A program made the position numbers and the translations under genes. Below the pieces are notes generated by a model that saw only the letters and a program-made list of their open reading frames with translations, did no database searches and was not told where the DNA came from. DNA of 64,000 nucleotides from Nitratireductor luteus (GTDB lineage Bacteria; Pseudomonadota; Alphaproteobacteria; Rhizobiales; Rhizobiaceae), in contig NZ_JAOANW010000017.1 of assembly GCF_026162365.1 (NCBI RefSeq), positions 41,532 through 105,531 of the forward strand, in the 5' to 3' direction. Shown one piece after another: positions 48,365 to 57,363 of the stretch. How positions within the stretch are numbered: position 1 is the stretch's first letter; each line of letters starts with the position of its first letter.

Positions 48365-49294
48365 ATGTCCGAAATCGCGCCGCGCCCTCTGCCTGCATCC
48401 ATAGACGAGACGCTCGAAATGCTCGGGCGGGCGGATTACGTTGCCGATCGCTCGCTCGCTACGGTGCTGTTCCTCAGCCTCAAGATGAAGCGGCCTTTAT
48501 TTCTTGAAGGCGAGGCGGGCGTTGGCAAGACCGAGATCGCCAAGGTTCTGGCCGCTTCGCTTGGCCGCCGCCTCATCCGCCTGCAATGCTACGAGGGTCT
48601 GGACGTTTCGTCCGCCGTCTATGAGTGGAACTACGCCGCCCAGATGATCGAGATCCGCATGGACGAGGCCACCGGCGCGGCGGACCGCGACATGATGGAG
48701 CGCAACGTCTTTTCCGAAAAATACCTGATCCGCCGCCCGGTACTCGAGGCGCTTGGCGGGGCGGCGGGCGCGGCCCCCGTCTTCCTGATCGACGAGCTCG
48801 ACCGCACGGACGAGGCCTTCGAGGCGTTCCTTCTTGAAATCCTTTCCGATTATCAGGTGACGGTCCCCGAGCTCGGCACCATCCGCGCCGAAGAGCCGCC
48901 CATCGTCATCATCACCACCAACCGCACCCGCGAAATCCACGACGCGCTCAAGCGGCGCTGCCTTTATCACTGGGTCGATTATCCGGACGCTGCCCGCGAG
49001 CTGGAAATCGTCGCCCGCAAGGTGCCGGACGCCAACAGGCGCCTTTCGCGCGAGATCGTTCATTTCGTGCAGCGCCTGCGTGAAATGGACCTCTTCAAGG
49101 TGCCGGGCGTCGCCGAATCGATCGACTGGGCCAGCGCCCTGACCGAACTCGACAAGATCGCGCTCGACCCCGAGACCGTGTCCGACACGCTCGGCGTGCT
49201 CCTGAAATACCAGGACGACATTGCGCGCCTCGGCGAAGGCGAGGGCGCCCGCATCCTGAAGGAAGTGAAGGCGGAGCTGGCGGAGGCGGAGTAG
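48365..49294 (+). CDS. MoxR-family AAA+ ATPase
   Basis: A 309-residue AAA+ protein acting as chaperone or activator, usually with a VWA partner. Walker A is EGEAGVGKTEIAK, Walker B is VFLIDELDRTD, sensor 1 is IVIITTNRTREIHDALKRRC and an Arg finger region follows. CoxD of carbon-monoxide dehydrogenase assembly is a relative. GGAGG precedes the ATG. It is followed, after a repeat element, by a CoxE-type VWA protein, the expected partner. Confidence 0.92.
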   Translation: MSEIAPRPLPASIDETLEMLGRADYVADRSLATVLFLSLKMKRPLFLEGEAGVGKTEIAKVLAASLGRRLIRLQCYEGLDVSSAVYEWNYAAQMIEIRMDEATGAADRDMMERNVFSEKYLIRRPVLEALGGAAGAAPVFLIDELDRTDEAFEAFLLEILSDYQVTVPELGTIRAEEPPIVIITTNRTREIHDALKRRCLYHWVDYPDAARELEIVARKVPDANRRLSREIVHFVQRLREMDLFKVPGVAESIDWASALTELDKIALDPETVSDTLGVLLKYQDDIARLGEGEGARILKEVKAELAEAE

Positions 49295-49305
49295 GAGCTG
49301 AGAGT

Positions 49306-49438
49306 CTGTTTTGAAAGTCATCAGGGCGAGTCGAAAATGGTGTTTTTCGAGCACCGGAGCGGAGCGTACATTAGGTACGTGAGCACCGGAGCGCAGAAAA
49401 ACGCCATTTGCAGGCTGCCATCATGACTTTTAAAACAG
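49306..49438. repeat. Dispersed repeat, family B (long copy)
   Basis: Outer inverted repeats CTGTTTTGAAAGTCAT (49306-49321) and ATGACTTTTAAAACAG (49423-49438) differ at one position. The body has CGAAAATGGTGTTTTTCGAG and CACCGGAGCG, then a segment with GTAC...GTAC and a second CACCGGAGCGCAG, then CGCCATTTGCAGGCTGCCATC. The short copy at 37614 lacks that internal segment. It lies between moxR and the VWA gene. Confidence 0.8.
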
Positions 49439-49446
49439 GCTCTGAC

Positions 49447-50688
49447 ATGCAGACCGCCGACCCCGAAGGCCGCCTCGCCGACAATATCGTCTATTTCGCC
49501 CGCGTCCTGCGCAAGGCGGGCCTGCGCGTCGGCCCGGCCTCCGTTACGGACGCCATCGAGGCGGTGCTGGCCGCCGGCATCGGCACGCGCGAGGACTTCT
49601 ACTGGACGCTGCACGCCGTCCTGGTCAACCGGCACGAGGATCACGCGGTCTTCGACGAGGCGTTCCGCCTTTTCTGGCGGTCGCGCGAACTGGTCGAAAA
49701 GATGCTCGCCATGTTCTCGCCCGTCGCGCCCGACACCCGCCAGAAGGAAAAGCCGCGCGCTGCCGAAAAGCGCGCCGGCGATGCCCTGTTGAACGGGCGG
49801 GACGATCCGCGCTCGCGCCGCGACGAGCCGGAGATCGAGATCGACGCCCGCTTCACCCTGTCTGCCAGGGAGGTGCTGCGCCAGAAGGACTTCGCCCAGA
49901 TGACGGCGGACGAGCTGGCCGGCGCAAGGCAGGCGATGTCGGCCCTGGTCATGCCCCACGATCTGGTCACGACCCGGCGTTTCCGGCCCCAACCGCACGG
50001 GGTCCGCGTCGATCCGCGCGCCATGATGCGCTCCAGCCTGCGCACCGGCGGCGATCTCATCCTGCCGCGTTTCCGCTCCCCGCGCCGCATCCATCCGCCG
50101 CTTGTGGTGCTGGCCGATATTTCCGGCTCCATGAGCCAGTACACTCGCATTTTCCTGCATTTCCTCCATGCGCTGACGGAAAAGCGCCGCCGCGTGCATT
50201 CCTTTGTGTTCGGCACCCGTCTCACCAATCTCACGCGCCAGCTTCGGCACCGCGATCCCGACGAGGCGCTGGCCGAATGTGCGGGCGCGGTCGCCGACTG
50301 GTCGGGCGGCACGCGCATCGGCGAGGCGCTGCACGAATTCAACCGGCTCTGGTCGCGCCGGGTGCTGGGGCAGGGCGCGGTGGTGCTTTTGATCACCGAT
50401 GGACTCGAACGCGACAATATCGAAACGCTTTCGCGCGAGATGGAGCGGCTCAACAAATCCTGCCGGCGGCTGATCTGGCTCAATCCGCTCCTGCGCTTCG
50501 ACGGGTTCGAGCCGCGGGCCCGCGGCGTGCGCGCCATACTGCCTCATGTCGATGAACTGCGCCCGGTCCACTCGCTCGCCGCGCTGGGGGATTTGTGCGA
50601 GGCGCTGTCCCGCACACCCCGCAGGGTTCGCCTTCTCCATCCGCAAGCCGATGCCCTTGGCAACGACGCCGGCAAGCGCCCATATTGA
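49447..50688 (+). CDS. VWA-domain CoxE-like protein
   Basis: A 413-residue protein with a von Willebrand factor A domain containing the metal site VVLADISGSMSQYTR and a DLERDNIE-type region (VLLITDGLERDNIETLSREM). It matches CoxE, the partner of MoxR-type CoxD in molybdenum/copper CO dehydrogenase maturation. The ATG at 49447 follows the repeat; an in-frame ATG at 49423 lies inside the repeat arm, so the start is uncertain by eight residues. No Shine-Dalgarno is strong. Confidence 0.9.
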   Translation: MQTADPEGRLADNIVYFARVLRKAGLRVGPASVTDAIEAVLAAGIGTREDFYWTLHAVLVNRHEDHAVFDEAFRLFWRSRELVEKMLAMFSPVAPDTRQKEKPRAAEKRAGDALLNGRDDPRSRRDEPEIEIDARFTLSAREVLRQKDFAQMTADELAGARQAMSALVMPHDLVTTRRFRPQPHGVRVDPRAMMRSSLRTGGDLILPRFRSPRRIHPPLVVLADISGSMSQYTRIFLHFLHALTEKRRRVHSFVFGTRLTNLTRQLRHRDPDEALAECAGAVADWSGGTRIGEALHEFNRLWSRRVLGQGAVVLLITDGLERDNIETLSREMERLNKSCRRLIWLNPLLRFDGFEPRARGVRAILPHVDELRPVHSLAALGDLCEALSRTPRRVRLLHPQADALGNDAGKRPY

Positions 50689-50710
50689 GGGCATCGACGG
50701 AGGAAAAGTC

Positions 50711-51037
50711 ATGACCGCCATCCAGACACGAGACCCGCTGCAGATCGCCGAAAGCTGGATGGGCGAGGGTAGGGACGTCGCCATCGCTACCGTGGTGGAG
50801 ACTTGGGGTTCCGCCCCGCGCCCCGTAGGCAGTCATCTGATCATCGACGCCGACAGCCATTTCGAAGGCTCCGTGTCGGGCGGCTGCGTGGAAGGCGCGG
50901 TGGTGGCCGAGGCGGCCGATGTCCTGGAAGACGGCAAGCCGCGCATGCTGGAGTTCGGCGTCGCCGACGAAACCGCCTGGGAGGTGGGCCTGTCCTGCGG
51001 CGGCCGCATCAAGGTCTATGTCGAGAGGCTGGGATAA
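50711..51037 (+). CDS. XdhC/CoxI family protein, N-terminal domain form
   Basis: A 108-residue protein containing only the XdhC_CoxI domain: VVETWGSAPRPVGSHLIIDA and FEGSVSGGCVEGAVVAEAAD with the conserved Cys, then VGLSCGGRIKVYVE with the second. XdhC proteins bind molybdenum cofactor and insert its sulfurated form into molybdenum hydroxylases. GGAGGAAA precedes the ATG. The Rossmann half is encoded by the next gene, 4 bp downstream, so the two make a split XdhC. Confidence 0.92.
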   Translation: MTAIQTRDPLQIAESWMGEGRDVAIATVVETWGSAPRPVGSHLIIDADSHFEGSVSGGCVEGAVVAEAADVLEDGKPRMLEFGVADETAWEVGLSCGGRIKVYVERLG

Positions 51038-51041
51038 GTCC

Positions 51042-51749
51042 ATGGATCCTTATTCTCTCAAGAAGCTGAATGCCTTGAGGAAGGAGCGCCGCGCCGCCAT
51101 CCTGCTTACCGATCTGGGCGACGGGCGCGACCGCGTGATCGCCGAGGGCGATGCCGTCGCCGGCGCGCTGGGCGAGGCGGTGGCGAAAGCCTTCCGTTCC
51201 GGCAAGTCCGGAACGGTGGTGGCCGACGGCCGCACCTTCTTCCTCAACGTTCACCTTCCGCCACCCCGCCTGGTGATGATAGGCGCGGTGCATATCAGCC
51301 AGGTGCTGGCGCCCATGGCCCGGCTTGTCGGCTTCGACGTGCACATTGTCGATCCGCGCACCGCCTTCGCCTCGCCCGAGCGCTTTCCCGAGGTGAGGCT
51401 CGATGCCGAGTGGCCGGAGGATGCGCTGGCCCGGACGCCGCTCGATCCTTATTGTGCACTGGCTGCGCTCACCCATGACTCGAAGATCGACGACCCCGCC
51501 ATCCGCCGCGCGCTCGATGCTGGGTGCTTCTATATCGGCGCGCTCGGCAGCCGGAAGACCCATGCCAAACGCATCGAACGCCTGACCGCTGCCAGCCTGT
51601 CGCAAACGGCCATAGATACGATCCGCGCACCCATCGGCCTGCCCATCGGCGCGGCCAGCCCGGCCGAGATCGCCGTCGCCATTCTTGCCGAGATCATTGA
51701 CGCGCTGCGTTCGCGTGGGATCGAACCGCGGAAGGGAGAAGCGGCGTGA
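51042..51749 (+). CDS. XdhC family protein, Rossmann domain form
   Basis: A 235-residue protein carrying the XdhC Rossmann-like half: RLVMIGAVHISQVLAPMARL, then VGFDVHIVDPRTAFASPERF, and near the C-terminus YIGALGSRKTHAKRIERLTA and GLPIGAASPAEIAVAILAEI, all family hallmarks. It complements the small XdhC/CoxI protein encoded upstream. Its stop overlaps the start of the MoeA/MobA-type gene (GTGA), which supports translational coupling within the molybdenum-cofactor cluster. Confidence 0.92.
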   Translation: MDPYSLKKLNALRKERRAAILLTDLGDGRDRVIAEGDAVAGALGEAVAKAFRSGKSGTVVADGRTFFLNVHLPPPRLVMIGAVHISQVLAPMARLVGFDVHIVDPRTAFASPERFPEVRLDAEWPEDALARTPLDPYCALAALTHDSKIDDPAIRRALDAGCFYIGALGSRKTHAKRIERLTAASLSQTAIDTIRAPIGLPIGAASPAEIAVAILAEIIDALRSRGIEPRKGEAA

Positions 51750-53365
51750 AGTTTGGGCCCGTAGCGCTCGGCGAGGCCGAAGGCGCCATCCTCGCCCATT
51801 CCTTGCAGGCCGGCGGCAGGCGCCTGCGCAAGGCTCACCGCCTTACCGCCGCCGATATCCGCGATCTGCGGGACGCCGGCGTTGAAGAGGTGATCGCCGC
51901 CGCCTTGGAGCCCGGCGATCTCGACGAAGACGCCGCCGCCGCCCGCATCGCCGAAATTCTTGAGGCGCCGGGAGCCGAAATCCGCCCGCCCTCCACCGGC
52001 CGGGTGAACATCCACGCCGCGAATCCCGGCCTCTTCACCGTCGACAAGCGCACCATCGACGCGATCAACGCCGTCGACCCCGCCGTCACCGTCGCCACCC
52101 TCGCGAATCTCGCACCGGTGGAAGCCGGCCAGATGGTCGCCACGGTCAAGATCATTCCCTTTGCCGTAAGCGCGGGAATTATCGCGCGCATAGAGGCCGC
52201 GGTCGCCGCCGCCCGTCCCTTCGCCATCGAGCCTTTCAGGCCGCATCGCGTGGGCCTGATCCAGACGGTTCTACCGAACGTCAAGGAGAGCGTGCTGGAC
52301 AAGACCGCGCGCATCACCGCTGACCGCCTGTCCCGTTCCGCAAGCCGGGTCACCGAGGAAGACCGTCCTCCGCACGACACCGCCAAGCTCGTGGAGGCTA
52401 TATCCGCTCAGGTCGCCCGCAACGACATGGTGCTGGTGTTCGGCGCATCGGCGGTCTGCGACTTCGACGATGTGATCCCCGCCGCCATCCGGCAGTCGGG
52501 CGGCGACGTTCGGCGCACCGGCATGCCGGTCGATCCGGGCAATCTGCTGGTGCTCGGTTTCATCGACGGCAAGCCGGTCATCGGTGCGCCGGGATGCGCG
52601 CGCAGTCCCAAGCTCAACGGTTTCGACTGGGTTCTCGACCGGCTTCTGGCCGGTCTCGACATATCCGGCGACGACATTGCCGGCATGGGCGTGGGAGGCC
52701 TGCTGATGGAGATCCCGACGCGTCCCCAGCCGCGCGAAAAGAGCGCAAAGCCCGCTCGTGCGAACCCGTGGGTCGTGCTGCTTGCCGCCGGCCAGTCCCG
52801 ACGCATGGGCGCCACCAACAAGCTGCTGGCCGATTTCGCGGGCCAGCCCCTGGTGCGCCGCACCGCCGAACGTGCCGTCTCCTGCAAGGCGGATGGCGTC
52901 GTCGTCGTGCTGGGCCATGAGGCTGAGGCTGTTTCCTCCGCGCTCGATGGCCTCGATGTCAAGAAAGCGGTCAACGCCGATTATGCCCAGGGCCTTTCGA
53001 CATCGCTGAAGGCCGGCATTCGAGCGCTGCCGCCAATGGCGTCCGGCGCGCTCATCATGCTGGCCGATATGCCGGGCATTACCACCGAAGTCCTGAACCG
53101 GCTGGTCGATGCCTTCACCGCCTCCGGCGGCAAGGCCATCGTCCGCGCCACCCATGGCGGCAAGCGCGGCAACCCCGTGGTCCTGCCGGGCGCGCTGTTC
53201 CCCGAGATCGAGCGCCTGGAAGGTGACACCGGCGCGCGCCATGTCGTGGAAAGCGCGCCCGTCGAGATAATCGACGTGGAGGTGGGAGCGGCCGCCAGCC
53301 TTGATGTCGACACGCCCGAAGCGCTGGTCGCTGCCGGTGGCGTCCCGGCGGGCGGCGAAGGCTGA
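51746..53365 (+). CDS. Fusion of MoeA/MogA-like molybdopterin-binding domain and MobA-like nucleotidyltransferase
   Basis: A 539-residue two-domain protein. Residues about 1-330 form a molybdopterin-binding region (MoeA/CinA-like) with NDMVLVFGASAVCDFDDVIP and NLLVLGFIDGKPVIGAPGCA. Residues about 345-530 form a MobA/MocA-type nucleotidyltransferase with VVLLAAGQSRRMGATNKLLA (nucleotide-binding) and GALIMLADMPGITTEVLNRL (catalytic Asp). MocA-type enzymes attach CMP to molybdopterin for xanthine-oxidase-family enzymes. The GTG start overlaps the upstream stop. Confidence 0.92.
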   Translation: MKFGPVALGEAEGAILAHSLQAGGRRLRKAHRLTAADIRDLRDAGVEEVIAAALEPGDLDEDAAAARIAEILEAPGAEIRPPSTGRVNIHAANPGLFTVDKRTIDAINAVDPAVTVATLANLAPVEAGQMVATVKIIPFAVSAGIIARIEAAVAAARPFAIEPFRPHRVGLIQTVLPNVKESVLDKTARITADRLSRSASRVTEEDRPPHDTAKLVEAISAQVARNDMVLVFGASAVCDFDDVIPAAIRQSGGDVRRTGMPVDPGNLLVLGFIDGKPVIGAPGCARSPKLNGFDWVLDRLLAGLDISGDDIAGMGVGGLLMEIPTRPQPREKSAKPARANPWVVLLAAGQSRRMGATNKLLADFAGQPLVRRTAERAVSCKADGVVVVLGHEAEAVSSALDGLDVKKAVNADYAQGLSTSLKAGIRALPPMASGALIMLADMPGITTEVLNRLVDAFTASGGKAIVRATHGGKRGNPVVLPGALFPEIERLEGDTGARHVVESAPVEIIDVEVGAAASLDVDTPEALVAAGGVPAGGEG

Positions 53366-54240
53366 TGGCCGCCGGCATCTTCCGCCTCGTCCTGCTGCTG
53401 TTCTTCGCCCTCCCGGCAAGCGCCGGTGCCTTCGAGTTGCCCCCATTCAAGGACCGGCTGTTTGCATATCCGGGCATACTCTCGCAAAAGGACGGTGGCG
53501 ATTACCGCGTCGTCGACTACCGCGAGATGCGCGACATCAATGGCCGCGACGCAGTACCGGAGCGCCGCGTCAAGGGAAGCTATGTCGACACCGGCGTGCG
53601 GCGCGCGCAGCAGGATCTGGCGCTGAAAACCGGCAGCGGCCTGATCCGCCACTTCGCGGTTGGGCGAACCGAACGCGCCAACCTCATCGTCGTCTATCTC
53701 CACGGTCAGGGCGGCAGCCGCAGGCAGGGCGTCGACGACTTCACCTTCGGCGGCAATTTCAACCGTATCAAGAACCTGATGGCGCGAAACGGCGGGCTCT
53801 ACCTCGCGCCCGACATTACCGATTTCAGCGATAAGGGAACCGCCGAGGTGGCGGCACTCCTGTCCCACTACGTATCGGTTTCGCCGGGCGCGCCCGTATT
53901 CCTCGCCTGTGGCTCGATGGGCGGGGCACTGTGCTGGCGTCTGGCGCGGGACGAGAGGCTTCTTCCGCGCCTCGGCGGTCTGCTGCTTTTGGGCTCCGTG
54001 TGGGACGAAGGTTTCATCGGCTCCAAACCCTTCGAGCGCCGCCTGCCTGTCTTCATCGGGCACGGCAGCAACGATACCGTTTTCCCCGTCGAGCGGCAGG
54101 AAGCCTTCTACACATCGGTTCGCCGCGCCGTGCCCGGCTACCCCATACGCATGGTCCGCTTCCAAACCGGCACGCACGGCACGCCCATCCGCATGACCGA
54201 CTGGCGCGAGACACTCAACTGGATGCTTTCGCTCCGCTGA
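53365..54240 (+). CDS. Secreted alpha/beta hydrolase
   Basis: A 291-residue exported protein with a signal peptide (MAAGIFRLVLLLFFALPASA) and an alpha/beta hydrolase fold. Oxyanion region VVYLHGQGGSRRQG, nucleophile Ser in LACGSMGGALCWR, Asp in HGSNDTVFPVE and His in TGTHGTPIRM are in order. The TGATG overlap with the upstream gene suggests co-translation. The substrate is unknown; its link to molybdenum cofactor genes may be positional only. Confidence 0.87.
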   Translation: MAAGIFRLVLLLFFALPASAGAFELPPFKDRLFAYPGILSQKDGGDYRVVDYREMRDINGRDAVPERRVKGSYVDTGVRRAQQDLALKTGSGLIRHFAVGRTERANLIVVYLHGQGGSRRQGVDDFTFGGNFNRIKNLMARNGGLYLAPDITDFSDKGTAEVAALLSHYVSVSPGAPVFLACGSMGGALCWRLARDERLLPRLGGLLLLGSVWDEGFIGSKPFERRLPVFIGHGSNDTVFPVERQEAFYTSVRRAVPGYPIRMVRFQTGTHGTPIRMTDWRETLNWMLSLR

Positions 54241-54246
54241 CGCCGT

Positions 54247-55278
54247 TTACGGCCCGCTGAAATAATCCAGCATCGTCTCCGGATTGATCTCGCCGTCATA
54301 GCTTGCATCCACGTCATATTTCACCAGCTGGAACGTACCCGAGCGGAAGAGCCATGTGCCGCTGGACGAAGCGTCGCCAACACCGCGCCATTTGGCATGG
54401 GAGGTGATCGTCAGCGTTTCGGGATCGTAGCTGGAATTGACGAGGAGATCGCTGGCCGAATAGCCGATGATGCGAAGGTCCTCGACGGGCGCGCTTGTGT
54501 CGTCGTTCTCATACCGGATGTCGAGTTCGGGCACGGCGAAACGCAGGGGCAGAACCTCGTTGTCTTCATTGGCAAGGAAATATGCGTGGTTCTCGTTATA
54601 GGCGCCACGACCACAGAAGAACCGGAACAGCCGAGCCTCTCTTTTGGGGGCATCGGCTTCGTCATACGGATAGTTGAAGCGGATCGTATAGCTTTCAGGG
54701 GCACCCGGTTCGCTCTGGCCGGCCGGGCACACGCCGTCATAAAGGGTTGCGAACCGCCTGCTGGCCGTTTCCATCAGCGCGTCGCGCGTCTCGGCCGGGG
54801 GCCCGTCGCCGCATTGGGCGGGAAGCGCGGTCTCCAGCGGCTCATCGGTCGGCGTCAGTTTTCCTTCCTCGATATGAAGCGGCGTGAAGGGCGTGGTCTG
54901 GATCAGCGGATTGGCCAGCCGCAGGCTGTAGCACCCGGCGAAGACCTTCTCCGTACCGTCCGTATCGCGCGCGCTGATCGCGACCGGCAAATTGTAGAAG
55001 ATGCTGCCCGCCGCGCCTTCTTCGCTGGCCGTCCCGGTTTCCACATCCACATTATCCGTGTCCGCATAGCCTTCGGCATATGCGTCGAGGGTCTCGGCCG
55101 GAGGCGATCCGAAATAGGCGTATGCCCGCGCATATTCCTTGCGGTTGATGGCGTTGTAGAGCGAACGTACCAGCGCTTCCGGGCTGGACCGGTCGTCGAG
55201 ATAGGCGGGTTCGGCTGAAGCGCTCGGATGGGAGGCAAGAACGAGGGTGGTGATCGCCGCGAGTCTTGCGAATTTCAT
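54247..55278 (-). CDS. DUF1176-like secreted protein
   Basis: A 343-residue protein with signal peptide MKFARLAAITTLVLASHPSA (cleavage after ASA). The C-terminal part (about 195-343) resembles DUF1176: SSYDPETLTITSHAKWRGVG, then SGTWLFRSGTFQLVKYDVDA. Several paired Cys (about residues 143, 178, 208, 238) suggest periplasmic disulfides. The N-terminal half has no recognised family. The role is unknown. It is convergent with the alpha/beta hydrolase gene, 6 bp apart. Confidence 0.75.
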   Translation of the reverse strand: MKFARLAAITTLVLASHPSASAEPAYLDDRSSPEALVRSLYNAINRKEYARAYAYFGSPPAETLDAYAEGYADTDNVDVETGTASEEGAAGSIFYNLPVAISARDTDGTEKVFAGCYSLRLANPLIQTTPFTPLHIEEGKLTPTDEPLETALPAQCGDGPPAETRDALMETASRRFATLYDGVCPAGQSEPGAPESYTIRFNYPYDEADAPKREARLFRFFCGRGAYNENHAYFLANEDNEVLPLRFAVPELDIRYENDDTSAPVEDLRIIGYSASDLLVNSSYDPETLTITSHAKWRGVGDASSSGTWLFRSGTFQLVKYDVDASYDGEINPETMLDYFSGP

Positions 55279-55462
55279 CGATTCCGCCCTTTCGGGAGTT
55301 TGTGTCTGCTGGATCGGATGACGCCGACAGCACAACATCTTACCCCTTCATGTAAGAGCCTTTCGTCTAAAATTGGAACGGCCCTTTCAGACCTTTGTTA
55401 AGAATGGCTGGATAGGTTGAACGAATGCCGCTCGCTGGCGGCATGCGCATATGGGGGCCGGA

Positions 55463-55906
55463 ATGAGCGCGGGCGAAAACCGTGATTTTGCAAGTCTTCT
55501 CGATGAACTTCTGGCCGAAGCCGCAGAGCCCGAACAGGGCGCGCGCCGCATCAACCTCGATTATCTGTCGGTCGTCGAGGAGCTTCATTCGGGCCGGATA
55601 AATTTCACCGACGAAAGGGCTGCCGCCGAATATCGGGCCAATGTCTCCGAAAAGGCTGCAAGGCAGCCATTGGCCGAAACTGTTGTCCCGCCTTCCGTCG
55701 ATCCGGACGAGATCGCCCGCGAACTGGGCCTGGCGCGTCAGGCGGCGGTCACGGACCTTGACCGGCTGCGCCGCGAATTCGCCTTCCGCAACCATCCGGA
55801 CCGGGTTCCGGAGCATCTGCGCGCCCGCGCCATGATCCGCATGCAGGTCGCCAACACGTTGATCGACGAGGCTAAGCGCCGCCGCTTCAGGCCGAAAAAG
55901 ACATAA
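55463..55906 (+). CDS. Small J-domain-like protein
   Basis: A 147-residue protein whose C-terminal 65 residues look like a J-domain: helix I DPDEIARELGL, helix II AVTDLDRLRREFAFRN, the HPD tripeptide in FRNHPDRVPEHL, and helix III RAMIRMQVANTLIDEAKRR. HPD is the Hsp70-stimulating motif, so it may be a DnaK co-chaperone without zinc-finger or substrate domains. The N-terminal 80 residues are acidic and unassigned. The ATG at 55463 is preferred over 55451. It overlaps the convergent MATE gene by 20 bp. Confidence 0.75.
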   Translation: MSAGENRDFASLLDELLAEAAEPEQGARRINLDYLSVVEELHSGRINFTDERAAAEYRANVSEKAARQPLAETVVPPSVDPDEIARELGLARQAAVTDLDRLRREFAFRNHPDRVPEHLRARAMIRMQVANTLIDEAKRRRFRPKKT

Positions 55907-57284
55907 GCTTTCCGCGATTGAGCCAGCGCCCGATCAGCATCACGGATACGATCGCCAGCCCCGAGAACAGCCCCAGCCACACGCCCACGCCGGCGAGGCC
56001 GAAGGGAAATGCCAGCGCCACGCTGAGCGGCAGGCCGACGCCCCAATAGCCGAGCGCGGCATAGATCATCGGCACGGTCGTGTCGTGCAGCCCGCGCAGC
56101 ATGCCGGCGGCCACGGCCTGCGCACCGTCGACGATCTGGAAAAGCGCCGCGCAGGCTAGGAAGCTGACCGCCATCGCGATCACCGCAGCGTTTTTGGGAT
56201 CGGCGAGGTTTACGAACGCTCCGATGAGCAGATGCGGCGCAGCGAGCATGAGGAGCGCCATGCAGGCCATGAAGCTCACCCCCATGACGAAAGCCGTCCA
56301 GCCCGCGCGCGTCACCGCTTCCGCGTTCATTGCGCCATAGGCACGGCCGACGCGCACCGTCACCGCCTGGCTCAGCCCCATCGGCACCATGAAGCTGATC
56401 GACGCGATCTGGATGGCGATCGCATGGGCGGCGAGCGAAACCGCGTCGATCAGGCCCATCAGGAAGGCGGCGGCGTTGAAGATCGACACTTCGAAAGTGA
56501 GGATGCCGGCGACCGGCAGCCCCAGCCTCAAGAGCCCGAAGAAGCGCGGCCAGTCCGGTCGCCAGAAGCGGCCGAAGAGCTGGTAGCGGCGGAAATTGCG
56601 ATCGAGGACGACGACGAGCACCAGCCCGCCGAACATCATCGCGCTCGCAAGCGTGGTGGCGATACCGGAGCCGACGATGCCGAGCGCGGGAAAGCCCAGA
56701 TGGCCGAACATCAGCGCCCAGTTCGCGAGCACGTTGAAGGCTACGCAGACAAAGGCGATGATCAGCGCCCAGCCTGGCCGCTCCAGCGCCGAGATGAACG
56801 AGCGCAGCACGATGTAGCCGAAAAAGGGCAGGGCGGCCCATTGCAGCGCACCGATATAGCCCGCCGCCATACGGCTGAGCTCTGGCTGCTGGCCCATTGC
56901 ATTCAGAATGGCTTCGCCGTGCCACAGGAAGAACCAGATGGGCACGCACACGGCGATGGCGAGCCACAGCCCCTGGCGCACTGTGCGGCGTACATCGCGC
57001 AGCGAGCGCTGCCTGCGCCCCAGTGCGCTCGCCATCATGGGCGAGGTGGCGAGCATCAGCCCAAGCCCGAAAATGATCGGCAGGAAGTAAAGGTTGTGGC
57101 CGAGCGTGCCGGCCGCGAGCGCTTGAGGCGAAAGCCGCCCCATCATCATGACGTCGGTGGCCGTCATCGCCGTCTGGGCGAGGTTGGTCAATATCATCGG
57201 CCACGCCAGCGCCAGCATCGCGCGTGCTTCCGCAAACCAGGGATTGACGGGCGGCGCACCGGCGCCCGAGACCAGCGCAGTCAT
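55887..57284 (-). CDS. MATE family efflux transporter
   Basis: A 465-residue Na+- or H+-coupled multidrug exporter with 12 hydrophobic segments in two MatE repeats. Typical stretches are LALAWPMILTNLAQTAMTAT followed by DVMMMGRLSPQALAAGTLGH, and FVMGVSFMACMALLMLAAPH in the second half. The start at 57284 gives the usual family length; the longer frame upstream runs through repeat family A copy 3. The substrate is not readable. Confidence 0.92.
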   Translation of the reverse strand: MTALVSGAGAPPVNPWFAEARAMLALAWPMILTNLAQTAMTATDVMMMGRLSPQALAAGTLGHNLYFLPIIFGLGLMLATSPMMASALGRRQRSLRDVRRTVRQGLWLAIAVCVPIWFFLWHGEAILNAMGQQPELSRMAAGYIGALQWAALPFFGYIVLRSFISALERPGWALIIAFVCVAFNVLANWALMFGHLGFPALGIVGSGIATTLASAMMFGGLVLVVVLDRNFRRYQLFGRFWRPDWPRFFGLLRLGLPVAGILTFEVSIFNAAAFLMGLIDAVSLAAHAIAIQIASISFMVPMGLSQAVTVRVGRAYGAMNAEAVTRAGWTAFVMGVSFMACMALLMLAAPHLLIGAFVNLADPKNAAVIAMAVSFLACAALFQIVDGAQAVAAGMLRGLHDTTVPMIYAALGYWGVGLPLSVALAFPFGLAGVGVWLGLFSGLAIVSVMLIGRWLNRGKLMSFSA

Positions 57285-57306
57285 GACTTCGGCTTTCGTG
57301 TTTAAC

Positions 57307-57363
57307 GCATCGGCCGAAGACCCGAATCGGTTTTCGGCATGCACGATGCGCAGGCTGTAAACG
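57307..57363 (+). repeat. Dispersed intergenic repeat, family A (copy 3)
   Basis: GCATCGGCCGAAGACCCGAA, a short TCGGTTTTCGG segment, then CACGATGCGCAGGCTGTAAACG. It shares segment order with the copies at 13652, 30608 and 58730 but is the most divergent. It lies in the 315-bp divergent gap between the MATE and Tas-like genes, where nothing else is recognised. Confidence 0.65.

Noticed and set aside
48365..50688. MoxR plus VWA pair as an anti-phage or ternary-system module
   Set aside because: The adjacent XdhC and MoeA/MobA genes point to Cox-type molybdenum enzyme maturation; no effector or nuclease is present.
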